A DNA stretch of 64,000 nucleotides from Dryocola sp031988645 (GCF_051307045.1 NZ_CP150452.1:248001-312000); one strand, 5' to 3'; positions 17,545-27,171 are shown, numbered from the stretch's first letter. Numbers and translations are program-made. The notes: generated by a model not told the origin, from the sequence alone.

Positions 17545-18054
17545 ATGTCCCGAAGCTTCTCAAACTGGCTGGATAAAGTTTACCTGGCGGCGATGCTCGT
17601 CGCCGGTTTCTCTTTGCTTATCATGACCGTCATCATTCCGATTGGGATTTTCTCGCGCTATGTGCTGAACCGCGGCGAGTCCTGGCCGGAGCCGGTCGCG
17701 ATAATCTGTATGGTGACGTTCACCTTTATCGGCGCGGCGGTGAGCTATCGCGCCGGGTCGCACATCGCGGTCAATATGCTGACGGACCGGCTGCCGCCGG
17801 CGCTGCAGACGTTCTGCGCCCGCATAGTGGATCTGCTGATGCTGCTGATTTCAGCGGTGATGTTTTACTACAGCTACTTCCTGTGCGCGGATCTGTGGGA
17901 GCAGCCTGTCGCGGAGTTCCCCGTGCTGACATCGGGACAAACCTACCTGCCGTTGCCGATTGGCGCGGTATTGCTGATTTTGTTTGTTATCGAGCGATTG
18001 CTGTTTGGTTCTCAGGAGAACCGTCCGGTGGTCATGCTTGGTAATCACGGTTAA
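17545..18054 (+). CDS. TRAP transporter small membrane subunit (DctQ family)
   Basis: A 169-residue protein with four predicted membrane helices, as usual for the small permease of TRAP transporters. The helix LIMTVIIPIGIFSRYVLNRG contains the family R-Y-V-x-N-R-G motif followed by SWPEP. A GTGGAGGACCT ribosome site precedes the ATG 31 bases after the binding-protein gene. It pairs with the large subunit immediately downstream. Confidence 0.9.
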   Translation: MSRSFSNWLDKVYLAAMLVAGFSLLIMTVIIPIGIFSRYVLNRGESWPEPVAIICMVTFTFIGAAVSYRAGSHIAVNMLTDRLPPALQTFCARIVDLLMLLISAVMFYYSYFLCADLWEQPVAEFPVLTSGQTYLPLPIGAVLLILFVIERLLFGSQENRPVVMLGNHG

Positions 18055-18070
18055 GGCCGGGGGCTCCAGT

Positions 18071-19357
18071 ATGGATGCAATAATTTTATTAGCCACGCTT
18101 GCCGTCCTGCTGGCCGTGGGGATGCCGGTGGCGTTCGCCGTTGGGCTAAGCGCGATGGTCGGCGCGCTGTGGATTGAGCTGCCGCTCGAAGCGATCATGA
18201 TTCAAATTACCAGCGGGGTGAACAAATTCACGCTGCTGGCGATCCCGTTTTTTATTCTGGCCGGGGCAATTATGGCGGAAGGCGGCATCGCGCGGCGTCT
18301 GGTGAATTTCGCCTATATTTTCGTCGGTTTTATCCGCGGCGGCCTGTCGCTGGTGAATATCGTAGCCTCTACTTTCTTCGGGGCGATCTCCGGATCTTCG
18401 GTCGCGGATACCGCGTCGATCGGCAGCGTGATGATCCCGGAAATGGAGAAAAAAGGCTATCCACGCGAATACGCGGCGGCGGTAACGGCGAGCGGATCGG
18501 TGCAGGCGATTTTGATCCCGCCAAGCCATAACTCGGTGATTTATTCGCTGGCGGCCGGCGGCACGGTTTCCATCGCCACGCTGTTTATCGCCGGCGTGCT
18601 GCCGGGGCTGCTGCTTGGTTTTTGCCTGATGGCGCTGTGCCTGGGCTTTGCCCATAAACGCGGCTATCCGAAAGGCGAACGCATCCCCTTCAAACAGGCG
18701 CTGAAGATCTTTTTTGACGCGCTATGGGGCCTGATGACCGTGGTTATTATCCTCGGTGGTATTCTGACCGGCGTGTTTACCGCTACGGAATCGGCGGCGG
18801 TAGCCTGCGTGTGGGCGTTTTTCGTTACCATGTTTATCTACCGCGACTACAAATGGAACGAGCTGCCTAAGCTGATGTTCCGCACCGTGAAAACCGTCTC
18901 TATCGTGATGATACTGATCGGCTTTGCGGCGGCCTTTGGCGCGGTAATGACTTACATGCAGCTCCCGGCGCGCATCACCGAGTTCTTCACCTCGCTGTCC
19001 GACAACAAGTACGTGATCCTGATGTACCTGAACGTCATGCTGCTGCTGATCGGCACGCTGATGGACATGGCGCCGATCATTTTGATCCTCACCCCCGTGC
19101 TGCTGCCGGTGACCAACTCGCTGGGTATCGATCCGGTGCATTTCGGGATGATCATGATGGTTAACCTGGGCATCGGTCTGATTACTCCGCCGGTTGGCTC
19201 GGTGCTGTTTGTCGCAAGCGCGGTCAGCAAGCAGAAAATAGAAGTGGTGGTGCGGGCTATGCTGCCGTTCTACGCCATGCTGCTGGTGGTGCTGGGAATG
19301 GTGACTTATATTCCGTGGGTTTCTTTATGGCTGCCGCATGCCCTGGGGATGAACTAG
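18071..19357 (+). CDS. TRAP transporter large membrane subunit (DctM family)
   Basis: A 428-residue sodium-coupled permease with about 12 membrane segments. Family hallmarks include the start MDAIILLATLAVLLAVGMPV, the segment FFGAISGSSVADTASIG, the LIPPSHNSVIYS motif and near the end HFGMIMMVNLGIGLITPPVG. The frame is open upstream to 17984, overlapping the small subunit, but the ATG at 18071 fits the family and lies 16 bases after the DctQ stop with a G-rich sequence before it. The three genes are complete and probably functional. A terminator follows and separates it from convergent zntA. Confidence 0.9.
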   Translation: MDAIILLATLAVLLAVGMPVAFAVGLSAMVGALWIELPLEAIMIQITSGVNKFTLLAIPFFILAGAIMAEGGIARRLVNFAYIFVGFIRGGLSLVNIVASTFFGAISGSSVADTASIGSVMIPEMEKKGYPREYAAAVTASGSVQAILIPPSHNSVIYSLAAGGTVSIATLFIAGVLPGLLLGFCLMALCLGFAHKRGYPKGERIPFKQALKIFFDALWGLMTVVIILGGILTGVFTATESAAVACVWAFFVTMFIYRDYKWNELPKLMFRTVKTVSIVMILIGFAAAFGAVMTYMQLPARITEFFTSLSDNKYVILMYLNVMLLLIGTLMDMAPIILILTPVLLPVTNSLGIDPVHFGMIMMVNLGIGLITPPVGSVLFVASAVSKQKIEVVVRAMLPFYAMLLVVLGMVTYIPWVSLWLPHALGMN

Positions 19358-19365
19358 GTTGTTAA

Positions 19366-19400
19366 GCAGGGTGGAGAGGACTCAGGACTATCCACCCTGC
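19366..19400. terminator. Convergent hairpin between TRAP operon and zntA
   Basis: GCAGGGTGGA and TCCACCCTGC form a perfect 10-base stem with a 15-base loop, 8 bases after the DctM stop and 12 bases past the zntA stop. There is no long T tract on either side. Confidence 0.6.
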
Positions 19401-19412
19401 CGATTACAGCGG

Positions 19413-21618
19413 CTATTTCTTGCTGAGTAAACGCAACGCGTTGGCCGTCACCAGGGCGGTCGCACCGGAATCCGCGAGTACCGCCAGCCACAGGCCGGTG
19501 ATCCCCAGCAGCGTGGTAATCAGGAAGATACCTTTCAGCCCCAGCGCGATGGTGATGTTCTGGCGGATATTGTTATGCGTGGCTCTGGCAAGGCCAATCA
19601 TGCCCGCCAGCTCCGTCAGGCGGTTGTGCGTGAGCGCCGCATCTGCGGTTTCCAGCGCAACGTCGGTTCCGCTGCCCATGGCGATGCCGAGGGTGGCGGC
19701 TTTCATTGCCGGCGCATCGTTGATGCCGTCGCCTACCATCGCCAGCGGCTGCCGGGCGTTCAGCTCGTTTACCGCTTTGACTTTATCCGCGGGCAGCAGG
19801 CCGGCGCGATAGTCCATGCCCAACTCTTCGGCGATGGCCGCGGCAGCGCGCGGGTTATCGCCCGTCAGCATTATCCCCTGCACGCCGATATTTTTTAGGG
19901 CCGCGATGGCCTCTTTGGCATCGCTGCGCAGCGTGTCGCGCATGGCAATAATGCCCAGCAGCTGGTTTTGCCCGACGACGGCAACCACCGTCTGGCCTTG
20001 CGCCTCCAGCTGCGTGATGCGCTGCCGCCAGCCGGTATTTAGCGCCTCAGCAGGCAGTTTGTCCGGCGAGCTGAGCAGCAGCTTTTCGCCATTGACCGTT
20101 GCTTCAACGCCAACGCCCGCCAGCGCACGATGCGATTCCGTTGCCGGCAGCGGGAGCGCCCGTTGTTGCGCTTCGCGCACAATGGCCTGCGCCAGCGGAT
20201 GCGTCGAACCCAGCTCCACGGCGGCGGCAAGCGCCAGCAGCTCGTTTTCGCTTGCGGAAGCCGCGATTTCGACCGCGGTAACCTGCGGTTTTCCCGCGGT
20301 CAGCGTGCCGGTTTTATCGAAGGCTATTTGCTGGATCTGCCCGAGGCGTTCCAGCGCCGCGCCGCCTTTTATCAGCGCGCCGCGGCGAGCGGCGGCGGCG
20401 AGGCCCCGAAGTTATCGCGGCCGGCGTCGAAATAACCAGCGCGCACGGGCAGCCGATCAGCAGCAGCGCCAGCCCTTTATAAATCCACTCGGCCCAGCTT
20501 TGCCCGAACAGCAGCGGCGGCACGACGGCGGCAAGCAGGGCGATGGCCATAATTACCGGCGTGTAGATACGGCTGAAGCGGTCAATAAAGCGTTCTATCG
20601 GCGCGCGGCGCTCGTCGGCTTCCTCAATTAAGCGAAGGATGCGGTCAATGGCGCTGTCGCCCGGCTCAGAAATGACCTCCAGCTGAACTAGCCTGTCGAC
20701 GCTGGTGCTGCCCGCCGGAACTTTCTCGTTTTGGCCGCGCTCAACGGGAACGGATTCGCCGGTCAGGGCGCTTTCGTCGAAGCTGGCGGCTGCGCTGAGC
20801 AGACGGCCGTCCGCCGGTAAGCGTCCGCCGGCAGAAACTTCAATTACATCGCCGGGACGAAGCTCGCCCAGCGCGACGTTTTCTCTTTCGCCGTTGCGAA
20901 CGCGCGTCGCGACTTCCGGCTTGAGCGCCATCAGGGCGCTCACTCCGCGTCTGGCGCGGCTTGCGGCATAGGATTCAAGGCGTTCGCCAATCAGGAACAG
21001 CACCAGCACCATCGCCGCTTCTGCGGTAGCGCCGATAAACAGCGCGCCGATTGCCGCGACGCTCATCAGCGTTTCGATGGCGAACCAGTTGCCGCTGCGA
21101 ATCAGCCTTAAGGCCTGACGGGCCACGGGCCACAGGCCAACCAGAGTGGTGGCGATAAACGCCATATTGCCGAACGGATGGTTAAGCTGCTCCAGCCCCC
21201 AGCTCAGGGCCATCATAATCAGCAAGGCGATCGGCGGCAGGTTTTCACGCCAGCCTGAAGCCGCTTCAGGAGCGGGTGCGGAGCCGTCGCGAAGCGTATA
21301 GCCGGCGGCTTTCACGGCCTGTTCGACTTCCTGGCGCACGTCGCGTGGGGCGGTGACGAGAAGTTTTTCCGTCGCAAAAAGAACCTGTACGTGCTCTACG
21401 TCGGGGATCTGTTTCGCTGCGTTTTCGACTTTGCGCGCGCAGGCGGCGCAGTCCATGCCTGCGACCTGCCAGCTGTAACGTTCGCCTTTATCCGCCGCAA
21501 CCTCAGGCTGGGGCGCTGCGGCAGAGCACCCCTCGTCGTTGCAGCAGGAGGGCGCGTCGGCTGACAGCGGACTTATCTTTGCCTTCGCAAACTGCGGGGT
21601 TTTTTTAGCGTTGAGCAT
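19413..21618 (-). CDS. zntA: Zn(II)/Cd(II)/Pb(II)-exporting P-type ATPase ZntA, frameshifted as written
   Basis: A P1B-type ATPase that exports zinc, cadmium and lead. The N-terminal metal domain has GMDCAACARKV; the membrane CPC motif is in LLLIGCPCALVIS; the phosphorylation motif DKTGTLT lies just past the break, and the hinge motif is in MVGDGINDAPAMK. The frame changes at the run CCCC of 20402-20407 (GGGGCC on the coding strand); removing one base restores AAITSGLAAAARRGALIKGG, the expected sequence. As written it gives a 434-residue N-terminal piece and a separate C-terminal open frame. The repaired length is about 734 residues, normal for ZntA. A ZntR-type promoter and a leader hairpin lie upstream. 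The frameshift is most likely a sequencing error. Confidence 0.92.
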
Positions 21619-21625
21619 CAGCGCT

Positions 21626-21657
21626 CCTCGGTAATGATAATGTTCTCATTACCGAGG
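21626..21657 (-). promoter_or_regulatory. Leader hairpin covering the zntA ribosome binding site
   Basis: CCTCGGTAATGA and TCATTACCGAGG form a perfect 12-base stem with an 8-base loop in the zntA 5' leader. The 3' arm on the mRNA ends in CCGAGG, and the Shine-Dalgarno GAGGAG runs from this arm into the single-stranded AGCGCTG before the ATG, so folding would cover part of the ribosome site. Confidence 0.6.
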
Positions 21658-21686
21658 ATACACTCTGGAGCTTACTCCAGAGTCAA
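21655..21686 (-). promoter_or_regulatory. ZntR-type promoter of zntA
   Basis: On the minus strand, TTGACT (-35) and TATCCT (-10) are separated by exactly 20 bases, the overlong spacer typical of MerR-family activation. The spacer carries the dyad ACTCTGGAGTAAGCTCCAGA with its final GT, which closely resembles the E. coli ZntR site ACTCTGGAGT-CG-ACTCCAGAGT. ZntR with bound zinc untwists such promoters. Confidence 0.9.
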
Positions 21687-21701
21687 GAGGGAATTTGCCG
21701 C

Positions 21702-22328
21702 TCAGATATACAGCGCGCGGACAATCATAAAGTGCCCGGCAAAATAGCAGGCGGCGGCGAGGGCGCTGTCGCCGGTAAAGCGGCGGCGGTAGTGGCTGCC
21801 CAGCCAGACAATATTGCCCAGCAGCAGGAGCGAGGCGCCGATAAACCCGGACAGGCTGTTGCTGGTCGGCCGGAAGAAGTAGAGTTCGCCCGCCAGCCAT
21901 ACCATCACCAGCGTCATGCCGATAAAGGTCATGATTGGCCAGCGGAAGGTGTCCAGCCGCGTCCAGATAACGGCCGCCAGCAGCGCCCCGATAATCAGCA
22001 GGGCCAGCGGCAGCGGCCAGAAGAAAGAGAGCGTCATCTGGCTGGCGAAATAGAGGGCATACAGCAGATGCGACAGGAAGAACGCGCCGATGGCGTACAG
22101 CATGCGCTGCGTCGGCAGCAGCATAAGCGCGTCGCCCGCAAGGGTGGCCAGCAAACCGGCAAGGATCAGATATCCCGTGGCCTCAAACATCGGCGCCTGC
22201 CAGGCGAGCAGCAGCAGCAGTAACAGCGTGAGCGGTTTAAACACCCAGCGCTGCCAGGCTGGACCCCGATAGGAAGCATCCACATAGAGCCACCCGGAAA
22301 AGAATACGGCAATAAAAGACCAAAGCAT
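21702..22328 (-). CDS. yhhN: YhhN, TMEM86/lysoplasmalogenase-like membrane protein
   Basis: A 208-residue protein with seven to eight hydrophobic segments, same length as E. coli YhhN. The YhhN/TMEM86 family includes mammalian lysoplasmalogenases; the bacterial activity is not established. Family-like segments are TGYLILAGLLATLAGDALML and FFLSHLLYALYFASQM. Same strand as zntA and 16 bases upstream of the ZntR promoter, but zntA has its own start site. Confidence 0.88.
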   Translation of the reverse strand: MLWSFIAVFFSGWLYVDASYRGPAWQRWVFKPLTLLLLLLLAWQAPMFEATGYLILAGLLATLAGDALMLLPTQRMLYAIGAFFLSHLLYALYFASQMTLSFFWPLPLALLIIGALLAAVIWTRLDTFRWPIMTFIGMTLVMVWLAGELYFFRPTSNSLSGFIGASLLLLGNIVWLGSHYRRRFTGDSALAAACYFAGHFMIVRALYI

Positions 22329-22499
22329 GGCGCGTTCCTTTTGCGTAGGACGGGAAACTGATAAGGCCGCCCGCCGGAATTTTCATAATGTATTTTAAGA
22401 CTGTGCTTCTTCCTTCAGTCTAGTGGTCATTCCCGCCGGATGACAACGCCCGGCGGTGAGGGGTATTCTTAAAAGTGTCTGACAAATCGAGATAAATTC

Positions 22500-22865
22500 A
22501 TGAGCAAGCCGCCCGTTTTCTTTATTGCCATCATCGTGTTAATCGTAGTGGCCGCCTCTTTTCGCTTTATGCAGCAGCGCCGCCAGAATGCTGAAAACGA
22601 CGCCGCGCCGCTGAGCCAGAAAGAGGTGGTAGTCGCCACCAAGCGCGAAACGCCAGCTAACGACAGGCGTTCGCGCCAGCGCGACGTGACGCCTGCGGGT
22701 GATGCAATGCGTTACGAAGTAGGGTTTCGACCGCTAACGGGCGGCATGGAGATGAAAATGCGCGTGCCGGCAGCCAGCTACCATGAAATTAGCGTGGGGG
22801 ATAAAGGCACGCTGCGGTACAAAGGGACGCGCTTTATCGGCTTCGTCCCGCAGTCCGCTCACTGA
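22500..22865 (+). CDS. yhhM: YhhM, DUF2500 protein
   Basis: A 121-residue protein with one N-terminal membrane segment (FFIAIIVLIVVAASFRFM) and a small soluble domain with the DUF2500 pattern (YEVGFRPLTGGMEMKMRV, then GDKGTLRYKGTRFIGF). Function unknown. The gene is divergent from yhhN and its 3' end overlaps convergent yhhL by 7 bases, so the two antisense mRNAs share their ends. Confidence 0.88.
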   Translation: MSKPPVFFIAIIVLIVVAASFRFMQQRRQNAENDAAPLSQKEVVVATKRETPANDRRSRQRDVTPAGDAMRYEVGFRPLTGGMEMKMRVPAASYHEISVGDKGTLRYKGTRFIGFVPQSAH

Positions 22866-23128
22866 CCTTTACGCAGATTCTTCTGCCAGGCCAGCAGTTC
22901 AAAAACGCCGAAGACGAAGATTTTCAGCTGCTGAACGCGGCTCAGAGGCGGGCCGTCTTTCGGCTGGGTCGATTTCAACAGCGCCAGCTGCATCGCATGC
23001 ATAATCGCCATAAAAATCAGCGCTACGTTGACAAAGATATTCAGCGGGCGCGGAAACGGGTGGAAAATATTCAGTAACAAAAAGGCCCATACGCACAGCA
23101 TCAGCAGCCTGCCCAGGTTAATCAGCAT
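22859..23128 (-). CDS. yhhL: YhhL, DUF1145 membrane protein
   Basis: An 89-residue protein with two hydrophobic segments (LGRLLMLCVWAFLLLNIF and FVNVALIFMAIMHAMQLALL), same length as E. coli YhhL. Function unknown. It starts 11 bases after the rsmD stop on the same strand, so the two form an operon. Confidence 0.88.
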   Translation of the reverse strand: MLINLGRLLMLCVWAFLLLNIFHPFPRPLNIFVNVALIFMAIMHAMQLALLKSTQPKDGPPLSRVQQLKIFVFGVFELLAWQKNLRKGQ

Positions 23129-23139
23129 AGTGTTTCTCC

Positions 23140-23715
23140 TTATGCTTCGCGGTGATAGAGGCGACAGGCGACCTGGCCGGCCACCTTTTCACGATGTAAT
23201 GTCCAGCCCGCGGGCACCGGCGGCATGGCGTTTTCCACCTCGCTTTCGACATAGATCAGCGCCTCTTCGGCCAGCCAGCCGTTTTTTTCCAGCAGGGCGA
23301 GCGTTTCTTCCAGCAGCCCTTTACGAAACGGCGGATCGACAAACACGATGGTGTGCGGCCTGCCCGGCTGCGCCAGATAATTCAACGTATTGGTATTGAT
23401 GACCTGGCCGTTTGCCGCTTTCAGCGTGACGAGGTTCTTCTGCAGCTGCTGCGAGACTGCGCGATCCATCTCCAGAAGCGTTGCGCTTGCGGCGTAGCGG
23501 GAAAGCGCCTCCAGCCCCAGCGCGCCGCTGCCGGCGAAGCAGTCCAGCACGTTGGCGTCCACCATCGACGGCGCCAGCCAGTTGAACAGCGTTTCGCGTA
23601 TCCGGTCGGTGGTTGGACGCAGGCCCGGGCTGTCGGGAACGGGAAGCTTACGGCCGCGCCAGAGCCCGCCGATGATGCGGATCTGGCCTGCGCCTGAGGA
23701 TTGGGGTTTCTTCAT
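23140..23715 (-). CDS. rsmD: 16S rRNA m2G966 methyltransferase RsmD
   Basis: A 191-residue SAM-dependent methyltransferase that modifies G966 of 16S rRNA. Motifs visible are the SAM-binding VLDCFAGSGALGLEALSRYA and the N6-adenine-like catalytic motif FVDPPFRKG. An upstream in-frame GTG at 23724 is an alternative start; the ATG at 23715 matches the family N-terminus MKKPxxSG. The C-terminus is a few residues shorter than in E. coli. Divergent from ftsY as in E. coli. Confidence 0.94.
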   Translation of the reverse strand: MKKPQSSGAGQIRIIGGLWRGRKLPVPDSPGLRPTTDRIRETLFNWLAPSMVDANVLDCFAGSGALGLEALSRYAASATLLEMDRAVSQQLQKNLVTLKAANGQVINTNTLNYLAQPGRPHTIVFVDPPFRKGLLEETLALLEKNGWLAEEALIYVESEVENAMPPVPAGWTLHREKVAGQVACRLYHREA

Positions 23716-23909
23716 GAGACTCACTGCGATGCGATTTTTGTCGACTATTCTAGCGGCGTGAGGCAGGAGGGGAAACCTTATTCCGCCAGAGTGCCGCTAG
23801 CTGTGGGAAAGTGATAGACTAACATATTCAATCGATGATTATTTTCAGCGCCCGGGACAACGATGCTCGGGCCTGTGCCATGAATCAACAGCGAGGAGTA
23901 CATTCGCAA

Positions 23910-25451
23910 ATGGCGAAAGAGAAAAAACGCGGCTTTTTTTCCTGGTTGGGCTTTGGTCAGAAAGAGCAGGAACCGGAACAAGAAACAGAACAAAAAGTTA
24001 TAGAAGAACCACCGGTTGCCGAAGATCCTGCCGAGCCGAAGGCTGAACAAGCCGTCGAGCCGGCGCAGCCGCAGGCCGCTGAGGAAAGCGCCCGGCCGGC
24101 AGCGGAAGTTGAGCCTGCAGCGCCTGGCGAGCAGGAAACCGAAGCCTTCGCCGAAGAGATTGTGGAAGTCAGCGAAAAGCTGGCTGAAAGCGAAGCGAAT
24201 ACAGCGGTTGCCGAGCCGCAAGCCGCTGAAGCGGAGGTAGTGCACGAGCCGGAACCCGCGGCCCAACCGCAGGCCGTTATCGAACATGAAGAGCTGCCGC
24301 TGCCGGAAGAAGTCGCTGAGGTTGAACCGGAAGCGGAAGAGTGGCAGGCAGAGCAGGACAGCATTGTTGCAGACACCGTCGCTGAAATCGAAGAACTCGT
24401 CGCCGCGCATATTGAATATGAGCCCGCTGAAGAAGCGCCGGTAGAAACCGAGGCGGTTACGCCAGCGGAAGAAGACGCGCAGGAACGGCTCCAGCAGGAT
24501 GACGCGCAGCAGGAGCAGGAGAGACCGACCAAAGAGGGCTTCTTCGCGCGCCTTAAACGCAGCCTGCTGAAAACTAAACAGAATCTCGGTTCCGGATTTA
24601 TCAGTCTGTTCCGCGGTAAGAAAATCGACGACGATCTGTTTGAAGAGCTGGAAGAGCAGCTGCTGATAGCCGACGTCGGCGTTGAAACCACCCGTAAAAT
24701 CATCAGCAACCTGACCGAAGGCGCGAGCCGCAAAGAGCTGCGCGACGCCGAAGCGCTTTATGGCCTGCTGAAGGAAGAAATGGGCGAGATCCTGGCGAAA
24801 GTCGATGAGCCGCTCAACGTTGAAGGCAAGACGCCGTTCGTGATCCTGATGGTGGGCGTAAACGGCGTGGGTAAAACCACCACCATCGGCAAGCTGGCGC
24901 GTCAGTTCCAGCAGGAAGGCAAATCGGTGATGCTGGCGGCGGGGGATACCTTCCGCGCGGCGGCGGTCGAACAGCTGCAGGTGTGGGGCCAGCGCAACAA
25001 TATTCCCGTTGTCGCCCAGCATACCGGCGCGGACTCCGCTTCGGTTATTTTCGATGCGATTCAGGCGGCCAAAGCGCGCGGCGTCGACGTATTGTTAGCC
25101 GATACCGCAGGGCGCCTGCAGAACAAAGCGCACCTGATGGAAGAGCTGAAGAAAATCGTTCGCGTGATGAAAAAGCTGGACGAAGACGCCCCGCATGAGG
25201 TTATGCTCACCATTGATGCCAGTACCGGTCAGAATGCGGTAAGCCAGGCGAAACTGTTCCATGAAGCCGTAGGGCTGACGGGCATCACCCTGACTAAACT
25301 GGATGGCACAGCCAAAGGCGGCGTGATTTTCTCCGTGGCCGATCAGTTTGGCATTCCGATTCGCTACATTGGCGTCGGCGAACGAATTGAGGATTTACGT
25401 CCGTTTAAAGCGGACGATTTTATTGAGGCACTTTTTGCCCGAGAGGATTAA
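23910..25451 (+). CDS. ftsY: Signal recognition particle receptor FtsY
   Basis: A 513-residue SRP receptor GTPase that docks ribosomes with nascent membrane proteins to the translocon. Residues 1-14 are a basic amphipathic membrane anchor (MAKEKKRGFFSWLG). Residues ~15-205 form the acidic A domain, rich in Glu-Pro-Ala repeats. The NG domain carries the P-loop GVNGVGKTTTIGKLA, DTAGRLQNK and TKLDGTAKGG. The frame is open upstream to 23835, but the ATG at 23910 preceded by GAGGAG gives the known N-terminus. First gene of ftsYEX. The acidic domain is the most variable part and is low in complexity. Confidence 0.97.
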   Translation: MAKEKKRGFFSWLGFGQKEQEPEQETEQKVIEEPPVAEDPAEPKAEQAVEPAQPQAAEESARPAAEVEPAAPGEQETEAFAEEIVEVSEKLAESEANTAVAEPQAAEAEVVHEPEPAAQPQAVIEHEELPLPEEVAEVEPEAEEWQAEQDSIVADTVAEIEELVAAHIEYEPAEEAPVETEAVTPAEEDAQERLQQDDAQQEQERPTKEGFFARLKRSLLKTKQNLGSGFISLFRGKKIDDDLFEELEEQLLIADVGVETTRKIISNLTEGASRKELRDAEALYGLLKEEMGEILAKVDEPLNVEGKTPFVILMVGVNGVGKTTTIGKLARQFQQEGKSVMLAAGDTFRAAAVEQLQVWGQRNNIPVVAQHTGADSASVIFDAIQAAKARGVDVLLADTAGRLQNKAHLMEELKKIVRVMKKLDEDAPHEVMLTIDASTGQNAVSQAKLFHEAVGLTGITLTKLDGTAKGGVIFSVADQFGIPIRYIGVGERIEDLRPFKADDFIEALFARED

Positions 25452-25453
25452 CA

Positions 25454-26122
25454 ATGATTCGCTTTGAACACGTCAGTAAAGCCTATCTCGGTGGAAGACA
25501 GGCGTTGCAGGGAGTCACCTTCCATATGCAACCCGGCGAGATGGCCTTTCTGACCGGCCACTCTGGCGCAGGGAAAAGCACCCTGCTGAAGCTTATCTGC
25601 GGTATTGAACGGCCAAGCGCCGGGAAAATCTCTTTCAGCGGCCATGATATCAGCCGTCTGAAAAGCCGGGAGGTGCCGTTCCTGCGGCGCCAGATCGGCA
25701 TGATCTTCCAGGATCACCACCTGCTGATGGACCGAACGGTTTACGACAACGTGGCGATCCCGCTGATTATCGCCGGGGCCAGCGGAGAAGATATTCGCCG
25801 TCGCGTAAGCGCCGCGCTGGATAAGGTCGGCCTGCTGGACAAAGCGAAGAACTTCCCGATTCAGCTCTCCGGCGGCGAGCAGCAGCGCGTAGGCATCGCC
25901 CGCGCGGTGGTCAATAAGCCTGCCGTACTGCTGGCGGACGAACCGACAGGCAACCTCGATGACGCGCTCTCGGAAGGGATTTTGCGCCTGTTCGAAGAGT
26001 TTAACCGCGTTGGGGTAACAGTGCTGATGGCGACGCACGACATCGGCCTTATCTCCCGTCGTAACTATCGTATGTTGACGTTAAGCGACGGCCATTTGCA
26101 TGGAGGCCTGGCAGGTGAATAA
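25454..26122 (+). CDS. ftsE: Cell division ATP-binding protein FtsE
   Basis: A 222-residue ABC ATPase that works with FtsX at the septum to activate peptidoglycan amidases through EnvC. Walker A GHSGAGKSTLLK, signature LSGGEQQRVG and Walker B VLLADEPTGNLDD are all intact. It starts 2 bases after the ftsY stop and overlaps the ftsX start by 8 bases. Confidence 0.97.
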   Translation: MIRFEHVSKAYLGGRQALQGVTFHMQPGEMAFLTGHSGAGKSTLLKLICGIERPSAGKISFSGHDISRLKSREVPFLRRQIGMIFQDHHLLMDRTVYDNVAIPLIIAGASGEDIRRRVSAALDKVGLLDKAKNFPIQLSGGEQQRVGIARAVVNKPAVLLADEPTGNLDDALSEGILRLFEEFNRVGVTVLMATHDIGLISRRNYRMLTLSDGHLHGGLAGE

Positions 26123-27171
26123 ACGCAACGCGCTCAATCACATCAAGCGCTTTAGCAACAAGCTGGATAAAATCAACCGGCTCAACAAGCTTGGGGATCT
26201 GGGCCGCTCGGTAAAAAAACGCGGCAAAGGGCCGCAGTCAAAAGCTCGTTCCCTCAAGGGCGGCGTGAACGAACAGTTCCGCTACGCCTGGGAAGGCGCG
26301 GTACAGGATCTTAAAAGCAAGCCTCTGGCCACTTTCCTTACGGTGATGGTTATCGCCATTTCGCTTACGCTGCCGAGCGTGTGCTACATGGTGTATAAAA
26401 ACGTGAATCACGCCGCGACGCAGTACTATCCTTCGCCGCAAATCACCGTTTATCTCGATAAAGCGCTGGATGATAACGCGGCCCAGCAGGTGGTGGGCGC
26501 TATTCAGGCCGAAGAGGGCGTTGATAAAGTTAACTATCTTTCGCGCGACGAGGCGCTTGGCGAGTTCCGCAACTGGTCAGGTTTTGGCGGCGCGCTGGAT
26601 ATGCTGGAGGAAAACCCGCTGCCGGCGGTAGCGGTGGTGAATCCGAAGCTGGACTTCCAGAGCACGGACCATCTGAACACCCTGCGCGATCGCGTGGCGC
26701 GTATTAACGGCGTGGACGAAGTACGCATGGACGACAGCTGGTTCGCGCGCCTTGCCGCGCTGACGGGGCCTTGTCGGGCGGGTATCGGCCATGATCGGTA
26801 TTTTGATGGTTGCCGCCGTATTCCTGGTGATCGGCAACAGCGTGAGGCTGAGCATTTTTGCCCGCCGCGATACGATTAACGTCCAGAAACTGATTGGCGC
26901 GACGGACGGTTTTATCCTGCGTCCTTTCCTGTACGGCGGCGCGCTGCTGGGTTTCACCGGCGCCTTTTTATCGCTGATACTCTCGGAAATTCTGGTGCTG
27001 CGGCTGTCGTCCGCGGTAACGGAAGTGGCGCAGGTCTTCGGAACGAAGTTCGATATTTCGGGCTTAGGTTTTGATGAATGCCTGCTGCTGCTGCTGGTGT
27101 CCGCGATGATTGGCTGGACGGCCGCCTGGATCGCCACCGTGCAACATTTACGTCGCTTTACCCCAGAATAA
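26115..27171 (+). CDS. ftsX: Cell division membrane protein FtsX, frameshifted as written
   Basis: The FtsE partner, a four-helix membrane protein with a periplasmic domain that binds EnvC. The first frame gives the N-terminal cytoplasmic tail, TM1 (FLTVMVIAISLTLPSVCYMV) and the periplasmic domain ending DDSWFARLAALTG; the second continues from LVGRVSAMIGILMVAAVFLV to the end ATVQHLRRFTPE. The break is at GGGGCC (26765-26770); removing one G joins the frames exactly into a normal ~351-residue FtsX. The GTG at 26115 gives the family start MNKR; an ATG at 26100 is possible. FtsX is essential or nearly so in E. coli under low-salt growth, so a real frameshift is unlikely and a sequencing error is the better reading. 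Confidence 0.93.

Noticed and set aside
20314..20631. Real loss of zinc export through zntA decay
   Set aside because: The promoter, ZntR dyad and all catalytic motifs are intact on both sides of a single extra base at GGCC, which fits the window-wide error pattern.
26100..27171. Programmed ribosomal frameshifting in ftsX, zntA, gntR or glpG
   Set aside because: No slippery heptamer or stimulatory pseudoknot recurs at the breaks. Ten unrelated genes share only GGCC, and the homologous genes in E. coli are read in one frame.
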